A DNA stretch of 23,243 nt from positions 1 through 23,243 of the forward strand of contig LRSR01012429.1 of the NCBI GenBank assembly GCA_001579985.1, in the 5' to 3' direction. This document shows, piece by piece, positions 10,621-21,355 of the stretch. The stretch comes from Hypsibius dujardini. Taxonomy: Eukaryota; Tardigrada; Eutardigrada; Parachela; Hypsibiidae. The notes under the pieces are model-generated. The model worked only from the letters and a program-made list of their open reading frames with translations, was not told where the DNA came from and made no database searches. How positions within the stretch are numbered: the stretch's first letter is position 1; every line of letters starts with the position of its first letter. The position numbers and the translations under genes were made by a program.

Positions 10621-11036
10621 TGAAAGCAGCACTTCTTGTACCGTGAAAGCACTTCTCTTGTGTATCTGGCCTTCTGGGATCGGAAGAAGTTCCCCCCTAT
10701 ATACGGTAATACGAGTATGAGTCACGAGGATAATTATGAGTCACAGTGTCTTCCGATTTCATTTGTTTATTAGTTTCTGAACGAAATGCTGTTCTTTGTT
10801 CTATTCAGTACGAGTACTGAATTAATGGTCGAAGAAACACAATCTCGGTGGTTTGCTAACTGAAAAATGGGCACCGACTCACTCTGCAGGTAAAACAGAC
10901 AATACATACTACAATAAAATACCAGTAAAACTGTGGAGAGGAAAAGCACGACATTGAAAGACAACCATCACCCACCCCAACCCTAACCATTACAATTCCA
11001 GAGAAAACATTCCCACCGACAATAACAAAACCGCCA

Positions 11037-12655
11037 CTATTTGACACCGAGGAAATTCTTGATTTTGAATTTCCGTTTCTTCTTCATCTTTTTCGGGGCT
11101 GTGCCCGGTGACCCGGCATCCCCTAATGTCCGTTGGAAATCGTGATCCTCTTCTTCGTCCTCCAGTTCATCGCGTCGTTTTACGTTCTCCATCAAGTCAT
11201 TGATCAAACGCTGCTCTCGCGCAATCTGTGCCGCCGATCGTAACTTATTGGGAATCGACATTAGTTCGCGTAGTTCTGCCTCGATCGCTTGGTGCTCGTC
11301 CTTCAGGGCTTGCATCAGGTCCATGTACTGCTGCTCTTCCAGATCTTCCACGCTGCTAGCCAAGTGTTGGCTCATGCTCGACCGATCGGGAGTTAATGAA
11401 CCCACTGGTAGACAGGAGGAGGCGGACGCGCCGCTGTCTCGTCGGGTCGTGAGGGAAGAGGTGGACTTGCCGGGAGACATTTCAAGGTCTTTGAAGCGCT
11501 CTTCCATGGTCTTCGCGTCAATATCCTGCAAAAAAGACGTGCTTCATGGTACGCTGTTTGAAGATAGAATCTCTAAAACCTGGAAGAAAGACACAAATGA
11601 CCAGAAATCCATAGTATACAATCACGCAATCAAACAATCAAACAATTCGATACTAGTAATAGTCAATAATCAGAGCACTCAGTCAATCCTGTCAGACAAT
11701 CAATCAATCAACGGACACGAATTAGGGTTAGTCAGCTGAGCAATTTCACACGCCAGCTCGAGTCAAAGCATACTACGAACGCAAAAAATCTAATTGGGTA
11801 TCCTTACGTACCGCTGAACTTTTTCGACGCTGGTCCTCTCCATTTTTCATCCCACACGGTGGGGGCGGTGGAGCCAGCTTCTTTTTTAGTCCAGCAATAG
11901 GACTCTTTTCAGGTGAAGGCAGCGGGCGCATGGTCAATCCTTCAGTACTCAATGGAATCGAGGGCGCTCTCCGTTTCACGGGTGTTGTCGATCCATCTGC
12001 TCGAGGCGGCAAGGGCGAAACTGGCAATCGAAACTCCGCTGGTGACTGAGGAATCTCCGCTTCCGGTTGTTGCTGGTGCACCAACAGAGATCGTCGAGGA
12101 AGGGGGGAAGGTTTACTCGGTGGTCTCGATACATCACTTTCGGATGTAGCCGATACTCCAACGTCCACTACCACAACTGCGGGGGTAGATTTTGCTGCTA
12201 CTGATACGGAATTAACTGAAGGCGCTGAAGAAAGAGAGCCCGGAAATTCAACGCTCGTCGAAGACGTCCCTCGTGGAGTAGGAATGGTTTGCCTCGCCAC
12301 ATTGCTGCCCGCAACCGCCACTAGATTCCTATCGGCATCAACTCCAGGGATGGATTTTCGATTTACGGGGCTCAAATGTGAGCCAGAAGATGTAGAGATG
12401 CCATTGGATGATGGAATATTCCTCAACGTTTCGTTGGCTGCGGACGATTTTGAGACTGTGAGAACTTCCTCGTCATCGTCTGATTTGAAAGGATTGTTGG
12501 CGTCATCATCGTCTTCGTCTTCCCCGAACGGGTTCAACTGGTCGGGATAGACTAAAATGGATTTATCACGCAAAGGTTAAAGGGACGATCACTTCTCTGG
12601 CGAAAAAGTTGAAAACTGAAATTAAGCCACGCTCACCTTTTTTTGACGTTGTCAT
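11037..12655 (-). CDS. bMERB-domain protein with NPF motifs (MICAL-like/EHBP1-like)
   Basis: Exons (minus strand) are 12637-12655, 11812-12551 and 11037-11525. They join in phase to 415 aa with a TAG stop at 11037. Two Asn-Pro-Phe motifs lie at residues 13-15 and 26-28 in very acidic surroundings (LNPFGEDED, NNPFKSDDD), the kind of site that EH domains of EHD proteins bind. The middle is disordered, with Ser/Pro and short polyproline runs (APPPPP). Residues about 310-385 form a charged helical coiled coil (DEHQAIEAELRELMS, AREQRLINDLMENVKRRDEL) typical of the bMERB Rab-effector domain. The end is a basic tail, KKRKFKIKNFLGVK. No CH or LIM domain is present, unlike full MICAL-like proteins, and no C2 domain as in EHBP1. 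Either this is a short family member, or upstream exons exist that I could not place. The tiny first exon and its weak ATG context make the start uncertain. It is divergent from HIRA. Confidence 0.75.
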
Positions 12656-13067
12656 TGGGGAGGTCTTATCTGTCCGTTCGTTATCGAGGGGACATGCATT
12701 CCAAGTTCAAACATATGTTCGATGGAATCACCACGGTCAATGCAAACGGTCATTTGAAAAGAAACGGATGAGAAACGGATGAAAGAAAAACACTCGCAAA
12801 AAACTATTTGTTTACTTTTTTTCTGGTTCGTATTAACTAAGTGAGCTGTTCCAATATTAACGCACAAGTTCCACCAAGTCGAGTATCTTTCGAATATTAA
12901 CGCCAGGATTTCATCGGTAAGTCATCTGTTCTTAGATTAGGCCATAGTAAAGCTCGGGACAAAATTTCGAATTGAGTCGGGCATTTATTTTTTCCATTTT
13001 TTTAAACATTTTCCTACTTTCCCGTAGTAAATGCACTTGGTCTGCCACTCGTTGGAATTTCAAGGAG
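12656..13067. promoter_or_regulatory. Short divergent spacer between the bMERB gene and HIRA
   Basis: About 410 bp separate the proposed starts of two divergent genes, so it must hold both promoters if the starts are right. I see no clear TATA box, in contrast to the histone genes. Confidence 0.45.
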
Positions 13068-16000
13068 ATGGCGAAAGGGATATCGATGGATTCGACGAGC
13101 AAAACCAATAAGAAAGTGCAGGAGACGGTGACAAATGGCCATTCAACCAGCGATAAATCCCCACGAATATCCAAACACGATGCCGGATTTATTCTCAAAA
13201 TGAAGTTCGCCAGTTTCGACAGTAAGTGATAACTTACACCCTTCGAGGCGTATTGTGGGAATGGTTTAACTCATTGCGCACCATTGATTGACAGAGAGCG
13301 CCATCTATTCGGTGAACATTCACCCGGACGGTTCCAGATTCGCCGCTTCGGGGTTGGGTATGTTTATACCTGATAGATTGATTGATTTGTTAAATACGTA
13401 TATTCGCCTAGTCCTCCTTTCCGAGCCGTTCTCTTATTTTCATTTGAAGGGGATGGCTGTGGAAGGATTGTGGTGTGGCATGTGAATGCATTTCGCGCAG
13501 ATCGTGCTGATATTCGGGTGATCTGCCAGATGGATAACCATACAGGTACTGTATGCGTGTATCCGGATTGTTCTTTATCTAATCCACCGATCAATCAATG
13601 TTAGGCTTTGAAGGCAGATTTCGCCGCTGATTTATCAATCAATCGAAGGATATTCACTGAAACGCTGAATGCCTTTTTTTGTGAATCTCCTCGAGGTTTC
13701 AGTGCAGAGTTTTCAAAGGAATTTGTCTCGATTTTTTTAGCTTGTGTTAATTGCGTTCGCTGGTCCAACAAGGGACTCTACCTCGCTTCAGCCGGGGACG
13801 ACAGCTTTGTCATGATCTGGCAGCAGACACGGGTGAACGAATCGGAGAACTGGCGCTGCGTCCACACTCTACGGAAGCACACGGGGGATGTGTTTGGCGT
13901 GGCTTGGAGCAAAAACGACGCATTCTTGGCCTCCTGCAGTGTGGACAACTCAATCATTGTCTGGGATGCGCAGAAGTCTTTCGAAGCAGTGCAAGTGTTG
14001 ACGGGCCATACCGGCATGGTTAAGGGCGTTGTGTGGGATCCCATCGGAAAGTACCTGGCGTCCCAGTCGGACGACGGATCCCTGCGGATTTGGAGAACGT
14101 CCGACTGGAAGCAGCAACACTGCAGCGAGGATTCCTTTGATGCGGTAAACGGAATTTGTTGTTCCACATCTTAACCCTGTGAAATACAGCGAAGTTATCG
14201 AATCGAATTGACGGAAGAAGCCTCCGGAAATTGTTCCGATTTTTACAGTCGTAATTTTTGGTTTTGTAGGCTGATGGGACCACGCAACTGTTACGGTTGG
14301 ATTGGTCCACGGACGGAATGAACATTGTCAGTGCGCATGCAACGAATGAAGGACGACCGATTGCCCAGATTGTTGAACGACCGCGGGACACAAGTCAGGA
14401 CGGCTGGAAAAGTACCAACTATTTGGCCGGTCATGCACGACCAGTTGTCTGCGTGGTAAGTCTTGCGGCGGCTTGATGTGGACCAATCTGTGGTGGATTA
14501 CCAGCAAAACTGTTTTATCTCCCAACCCTGTATGTTTTATAGAAATTTAACCCTCGGATGTTCGTTGCCCCTGAAGAAGTAAGACACTTCGTTTATTGCG
14601 TCCTACCTTGCCCATGTGGTGGTGTATCTTAAGATAAATTTTGGTTTAGAACATGAAGAATGCGGCTCCATATTGTGTCTGCGCTACCGGAAGTCGGGAT
14701 CATACCGTCTGTATTTGGGTGAGGCTCGGAGAATTCCTAAAACCTATTTCATGGCTGGTGTGGTTTGGTTTTACTGTGTTTTCCGGAACCATTACAGAGT
14801 TTCCAGCACAAACGCCCGCATGTGTTCACCGGGATCTTTAAAGACCCAGTTATGGATATCTCCTGGTATGGTGCGACCACTTGTCCAAGGAGCTGAACAT
14901 ATGTTCTTTTTAACGGACATTTCTGTTTTTCAAGGTTCCCCGATGGTTATTCCCTGTTGGCTTGTAGCATGGATGGCACTGTGGCGTACATCCATTGTGG
15001 CAAACTGATCACCGGGATCGCCATCACAAAGGAGCAGCAATTTCAGGCTCTCAGCAAACTCTTCACCAAGTCGGTCGTGGATGCTGCTACGAGCTTTATC
15101 GGTTCGCACAATATCGTCGAGTCATCCGCTTTCCTGGACGCCCAAGAAGCTGAATCACAACGCTTGGCTAAAGGATCAGCCGGGCGCTCTACAGCTGATG
15201 CTCAGGATCAGGTCGTTCGCTTGCCTTATGAGGGGGTAAGCTTCTCGACACAGATCTATCAGATTTCGCCTTTCACGGAGGAATAAGAGCTTTCACGCTT
15301 CCGATTTTCTGTAGATTCCGTTAGTGCAGCAAATTGAAACAGTACTTGCCGACGGACGTAGGAAAATTACACCGGTATTCATACCGGAAGTTGCTGCCGC
15401 ATTGTAATTATCCGGATTGAATTAGCCCCACTGCACAGTCATTCTGTGATATGTGAAATCTTTCTTCTATTATAGTGTGGCACCTTCAGTATTCAGTGAG
15501 GGTCGAGGCGACGACAAATCACAAGAGGGAAATTCATCGCGTGGTGAGACCTCTGGAGGGCAGACTGAAAACGCCGACCCTGTAAGCCTATTGCCTCCTC
15601 GATGCAGTGTTTGATTGGTTTATTGTTTGGCCCCTTCATTGGAAGGAAAGCCTTTTTTTCGCACGAGTCCAGTGTTCTTTTATACGTTTCCTCTTCTCGA
15701 AGGGAACTTTACCCCCAGACGTCGTTATGGGACACCCCAAAGGACCATCTGTATTGGATGCGGTTCTAAGGAGCGTGCCATCGAACAACCGGCAGGCTTT
15801 GAAGGAAAAGTTTACCGCTCCGTCTACTAGCAAGGAGCCTGAACCGTAAGTCTTTCTGATTATACTTGTATGTGCTGAAGGAGTTCCATTGCGGATGAAG
15901 TTGATGGTATCTCTGGAGAGATAACCCGTGTCCGTTGTTGTTCGCTTTTTAAACGTCAATTTATGGTTTCAGGAAATCGCACAAGGCAAGCAGGCCACCT

Positions 16001-18087
16001 GAACCGAAACGGCAACGGGTGGAAAACGCGGAGTCGAAAGCCAAAGCGTCCTCGGCGAAAGCTGCGCGTTTATCTGCCGGCGAAGTGCCTACCTTATCCA
16101 ATGGCCAGACTCCTTCGACATCGAAGAAGGCGGCGTCGCAGAAAAACTCTACCGGACAGGGTGGCATGTTGGACCGCGTCCTGAAACCTCCCCCTCCACC
16201 TGCAGTCAGTACTATTCCTGGGTGGATGGGATGCTTTAATGTGTCCGTACCTTCTACTGGAATCATCGTTTCATCATTTCGTTTCTTTTCACTAGTCTCG
16301 ACAGGCGGAGCCACAGTCTCAACCCACACCAAGGCCGCCGGAGGCGATGCGGCGAACTCCGTCTAATTCCGTTCGTCGAATCCCACCTCCTCCATTAGTC
16401 GCTCAACTGCAAGTTCCGGTGTGTAGTCAGAATAATGATGTCGTTTCTTCCCTTTTGATGGATGTCTGACCGCTGTGATCATGTCAGGTGGAAGTTAAGA
16501 ACCCGTCAGCAGGAGGGAACAATGACATGTTCACGGTGGAAAATGATCTGGATCCCACCGCGCCCGGAGCACCCTCCATGACTAAGTATCACAAAGTTCG
16601 CTATCTCACCGGTGACCGGGTCAAATGGCTGCAGTATTTGACATCACCGGTGGTGATCGCTTCCGCACATATGTAAGGGATTTGTGGGCCTCACAACCGG
16701 AATGACCGATCATCAAAATGGAACTTTGCCAACAATGTTGCCGATTGGTTGTAGGGGTGTCGCTGCTGCTATATGCCGGGATCACTCGTTGCATATATGG
16801 TGCAGTGAATCGGGATCTCTCCTCAGCAAGACGCAGTGCTTGACCGCACAGGGTGGGCATATGGCCTGTTCAAATGAAAGCGTCTTTGTGATTACGGTTG
16901 ACTGCAGGGCCGACGTTTGGGCAAGGTGATGAGTTTCTTTAATTTGCTCTTTTAAGCGCTGATTGTTATGCGTTTTTTTCCCGCGAGCGTTATGAGTTTG
17001 TACAGTAATTGTTTGTTCTGCAGGAATCACAAGCACGGTCCTTGGAAGCGCATTACATTGGGAACGATCGATTGGATGCTTCGCCTCACGCGTGGATCTC
17101 CGGAACCATTGAGTATTCTGGAAGTGGGCCTCACCTCAACCGGCATCCCAGTGGTGACTCTTTCTGACCAGCGGCTCTTCGTTTGTGATATGCACGATGT
17201 CACTTGGTACGTCTGATGAAGTGAAGTATTTCATGTGCCGTGTCTAATAATCTTTAACATTCACCAGGGTGGTTGCCTATGATGAGAGTGTCCGATTTGG
17301 AAACTACCTCGTGTCGAATTCCGCGCAGCACACCGTTGCCGGATTGGACATCAATGGACCGCTGGCAAAGCTTCAGAAAACGCGGTCTGGTGTGGCCATC
17401 GGCAAGCAGGTTGCTCCGGAGCTTGGACGGACCTTAATCCTCAGCCATATGGAGTCCCAATTACTACTTTGCCAACTCCTCAAGTCGGCCACGGAATACC
17501 GGGCCTGGTTGAACAGCTACGCGCAATGCCTTGTAGATAACAGTGCCAGTAAGCCTTCAGAAGTTAGTGAGTTCTTGAGGGTGGAGATTTGAGTTGTTTT
17601 GTTGTTACGCTAAGGTTGCTCTTCGCGACTTATGACCCTGCTTGAGTCTCTCATGGGACCGGATGGAAACGACGTGGAAGCGACCGAGTCAACATGGGAA
17701 CCGGAAGTATTGGTAAGACATGGATACTTCTGTGTTCTCGAAAGAAGTGCTGGAACGACCGGAGTGGATTTGTTTCCTCCGGCAATGATTTCCTTGTTTT
17801 TTTGCGACTGCTGATTTGGCTTTTTGGTAGTTGGTGCACCTTCTTTTCATTCGCTATTGTTGGCCTGTCTATGTCTGTATTATGTTTCCTGCCTGACCGC
17901 ATGCAGGTGCGGATCTGATGATGTTAACCGATGGTTTCCGTTTCAGGGTATGAGCAAACGAAGCCTGCTTCTCCAAATTCTGCCCATCCTCGGGCGCAAA
18001 ACTCAGCTGGAAAAGATTTACCTGGGATTCAAGCAGCGACTTGACTTCCTGGAAACACGAAACCTCTTTGCCATGGACACAGACTAG
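13068..18087 (+). CDS. Hira: HIRA histone chaperone, 20 exons
   Basis: Exons: 13068-13221, 13295-13357, 13450-13545, 13741-14144, 14270-14455, 14543-14578, 14650-14718, 14798-14865, 14935-15235, 15315-15403, 15476-15581, 15703-15845, 15973-16204, 16296-16418, 16488-16672, 16755-16925, 17024-17206, 17268-17548, 17615-17712, 17947-18087. All phases join, giving about 1042 aa (998 from the family-like ATG at 13200; the usual length is near 1000). HIRA deposits H3.3-H4 outside S phase. The N-terminal half is a WD40 propeller (IYSVNIHPDGSRFAA, CVNCVRWSNKGLYLAS, SCSVDNSIIVWD, GHTGMVKGVVWDPIGKYLAS, CSMDGTVAYIH). A B-domain follows (LADGRRKITPVFIPEV), the ASF1-binding element, then a low-complexity linker and the HIRA C-terminal domain with IPVVTLSDQRLF, EYRAWLNSYAQCLV and QLEKIYLGFKQRLDFL. 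The weakest junction is the GTCAGT donor after 16204. Start choice: 13068 has a good context, but HIRA homologues begin MK as at 13200. Confidence 0.93.
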
Positions 18088-18391
18088 GATTCTTCCTCGG
18101 CTGACCCCCCTGACGTGAACTTCTTTTCTATTCCAGTTTTAAGCTTTTCTATTGCTCGGGTCATTTTTTTGCCTGCGTTTTACCAACAGCGGTTTACTTA
18201 ACTTTTACTTGTTGGATATGATAATCAGACTCCCACTGATTGTAGATATACGGCGGTATGCACTCGACCGACGCGCAATGTTTTCTCTGAGAATCTTCTT
18301 TTTCTGTGTAGGCAGCTCTTGACTGCCATCGCTTACTTCCTGCAGTATTTAAATAACAAGTGTACAAAGAAATTCACTGAAAAATGAGATC
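18088..18391. other. Convergent spacer between HIRA and POFUT1
   Basis: These 304 bp hold both 3' flanks. I see no other gene and no strong repeat. Confidence 0.5.
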
Positions 18392-19251
18392 CTAAAGTTC
18401 GTTGTGAGCGTCATCCGTTGCTATCGGCATTCCGAAATACAAGGTCGCCTTCCCGTTGACTTCACGCTGGCGTCGTACAAACGACGAGAATGAACTAACA
18501 CAATTCCCTATGAAAATATCGCTCTCGCCCAGAATGCACAGATCGATTTGAGGGACGGTCGGGTTGAGATGGACGAAATTTACCGCCGGCATCCTTCCTC
18601 GGAACTCAGAGATGTATGAGTCGCTGTCCGTCGCGATATAAACGTTTTTCAGCCCATATTCCTTGACAGTTTCCTCAACTGTGTTGATGACATGCGCCTT
18701 GGACGGAAAACACTGCTCTTTCGTGACGGGCTGGGCAGGGTGTTCACCGATGCATTGGCTGGAGGCCATGAGATTGGTCAGACCGTGTCGGCCGTCCTCG
18801 TCCAGTAGAGCACATGCTTTCGTCCAATCCTCACCATTGCGGAGATGAATGCCAAGATATGGTTCGTTTCGGAAGAGAGATTCGATATGACTTTTTGCAG
18901 GGGTGTAAATCTTCGGTGACCATTGAAGGTACTGCTGGATTGGCCACTGCATCTGGGGAACGGGGAAAGGCGCCGGTGGGCCGCGAAGTGCTATTACTGG
19001 AAATTTGCTTGCTGGGAATCTGCAATTTAAAAACAAAATAACAATTAACTGACTATTCCTTCGACCAGAAGCAAGTATTAGTGACTAATAAAATGCAGAT
19101 AGGATGAGATCAACAGGTAGGGCCAGTGGGAGAAACGAACAGATAAAGACAGCCAAACAGCCAGCCAGCCAGCCAGCCAGACAGACAAACAGACAAAAGG
19201 AAAAGATTCACAAACAGACAGGTAGACAGGTAGACAGACAGACAGGCAGGC

Positions 19252-19306
<55 letters not shown>

Positions 19307-20332
19307 AAGGCAACGAGATAGACAGACAGCCAAACAGACAAACAGACGAAAGAGATACACAAACAAACAGACAGACAGACAGACAAACGGTTTGAAAGAC
19401 GGAGAGACTGCCAAGCTGACTGACAAACTGACATTAGCTTTTTGCTCCAAGAAACCAAAACCGGCGTTAACGGCGAATGTACCTTTCTCTCCATGCTTCC
19501 ACCCCACTGACATCAAAACGAAGTCCTTTGATGTTTTCGGATTTGGTGAAGGCAGGTACCCCAACAAATCTCCAAAACTCTTGGAAAAATTCGTGGGAAG
19601 TCGTGCAAGGCTTCTCGTTCTCGTCTTGCATGTAGCAGAATGCTGACCGCTGGGCCAACGGCCAGTTACTTGTTGCCAACTTGTCCACAAAGTCTTTGGC
19701 CAAAATTACACGGTGATATGCCCTCAACGGATCTACTTGGAAGAAGTCGTCGAATGGAGCCATCTTCTGCAAAGTAAAATCAAACGGGGCATCAGTCACA
19801 AGACCATTACCAGCCAAAAAGTGTCCCCGAAACGAATAAGAACAACTCAATCAATCGTTCAATCAACCGACCAAAGTAAAACTTCAGCCTACCCGCCAAT
19901 CTATCAATCAATCAAACACGCTGGGATTTAAATCACATGAAATTTCAAATTTCACTTACTTGCTCACCCGCGTAAGTTCGCCAGGGCGGAAGCACCAACG
20001 TTCGATTGAGCTGCTTTGAGAAGGCAAAAGATCCCAAAAACTGGTCCGCTTGATTGCCGAATCGTCCTTGAAAAGAAAGAAACGCAAAAGATCGTATGCG
20101 TATAGAAGATTCACAATCGATTAAATCGATCGATTGATTGATTGATTGCTAGTTGTAGCAAAAGAAGAAACTCACCGTGGCAGGGACAATAAAAGACATA
20201 ACCATTGGCATCCCACACGACGTCCGCAACATTTAGGCCGACATTATTATCTGCCAACAGGCCAGTCATCCCCGGGAAGGAGCAAAGCAAAATCCACGCG
20301 ATGAAAAAGCGAGGTAGTCTTATTGGTGACAT
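18392..20332 (-). CDS. Pofut1: GDP-fucose protein O-fucosyltransferase 1, four exons
   Basis: Exons (minus strand) are 20176-20332, 19960-20066, 19483-19766 and 18392-19019. They join in phase to 391 aa, against 388 in human. The enzyme adds O-fucose from GDP-fucose to Ser/Thr of EGF repeats, for example in Notch, in the endoplasmic reticulum. Residues 1-27 form a hydrophobic signal peptide ([17 protein letters not shown]). [13 protein letters not shown] follows, with the GRFGNQ nucleotide-sugar loop at 53-58. HLRNGEDW carries the catalytic/GDP-binding arginine (R243, corresponding to human R240), and [10 protein letters not shown] and [18 protein letters not shown] complete the GT-B site. 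The protein ends HNEL, a KDEL-like ER retrieval signal as expected for soluble POFUT1. The 463-bp last intron carries a (CAGA)n array. The gene converges on HIRA. Confidence 0.96.
19156..19386. repeat. (CCAG)n/(CAGA)n microsatellite in the last POFUT1 intron
   Basis: A run of CCAG repeats (about 19159-19180) passes into long CAGA repeats interrupted by AAAC and GTAG variants, to about 19386. It lies wholly within intron 19020-19482. It is the same tetranucleotide as the array at 369-680. In the transcript it reads TCTG. Cys/Ser/Val-rich open frames across it are artefacts of the repeat. Confidence 0.95.
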
Positions 20333-21355
20333 ACCGACCAGCCTGAGATTTTGTTCGCATCACAATTCAATCACTCACAATTGTTGAGCACCTTGCGCCG
20401 AAGTATTTTAGCCCCTAGTGGACGAAATTCCGTAAAAATATATAATATAAATAATAATAATAATAATATATCTCACTTCAAAACGACGGCGCAAATTGAT
20501 TAACACACAAGTGCTAATACAGTAGGTGACCGGCGGGACCGTTGACGGAGCGGAGACGCTGTGAAAAAGATACAAACCGAAACATCACTTGTCCCGCCCA
20601 CAAGCACAATTTCCTGCGATCCGATTGGAGAGTGATTTCATCATGTTGCAGGGCCAGTTAGAACTTTTCACGCTCAGTATGCAGAACTGAAGCTCTGTGC
20701 AGAACAAAAGCTCCTTCTTTGTACCTCGCTCAAAATTTCTCTCTTCATTCTTCCGTTGTTTTACTGCTACATACTGCAATACACTTTGTGGAATTAATTT
20801 TTCAACTTTTTACACCCTCAACTGGCGACCAGTTGATTCGCGTATTTTTCGTTGGTTTGACTACTGCAGGACTAACCGGCGGCAGGACTAACCGGCGGCA
20901 GGGTGACAGGCAGGATGTGCGCGCCGAGGAAGCGCCATGCCAAGTACGTGACGAAATGACATCTGCTCATGCTTATTTTAGGAGGCGGCGTGATTTGGCG
21001 CGAGCATCAAATCGGTTTTGAAAATATAACAGTAATCTCCGCGACCCAGCGCACTAACGAATTGACTGAATGACCACGCTTGACCTCTTGTCTACAGCAG
21101 CTACCGTCTCTGGCTGTGACCTAACTCGCATTCCCTTTCGTCTTGTAACTTACGTGTGGCAATGCCCGATTGGCGTCCGATCACCAAGCGGAGGACCCAA
21201 ATCGGTATGGTAGGACTGAAAATCAGTAGGAACCGCGCTCCCCGCCCAGTCTACTAAAGCCGATTCAGTCAATCAATCAATTAATCGATCCAAGAACTGG
21301 CCAAGTGATGGACAAACAAAGGCATGCTTCAATCAATCGATCAATTGGGGACTTG
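20333..21355. other. Spacer between POFUT1 and the PARP remnant
   Basis: It holds an (AAT)n-type AT run at about 20430-20472 and a CCGATTGGAG element near 20620. A 16-bp tandem duplication (GGACTAACCGGCGGCA, two copies) lies near 20869-20900. A short basic frame ATG...GCCAA is followed by GTACGTGA near 20919-20952. If the PARP-like gene had 5' exons they should lie here; I see only a weak resemblance to the PARP (L/M)PxGK(L/I)TKxQI segment near 21163-21200, in broken frames. No gene is called. Confidence 0.4.

Noticed and set aside
10516-10725. 69-aa minus-strand frame in the inverted-repeat region
   Set aside because: It runs across the arm of element B and the direct repeats; there is no splice context and no protein-like pattern.
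13364-14167. Antisense frames across HIRA exons
   Set aside because: They are shadows of WD40-coding exons whose plus-strand reading matches HIRA throughout.
21163-21230. Possible exon for the PARP (L/M)PxGK(L/I)TKxQI segment
   Set aside because: The resemblance needs a frame change and has no clear splice sites; too weak to annotate as an exon.
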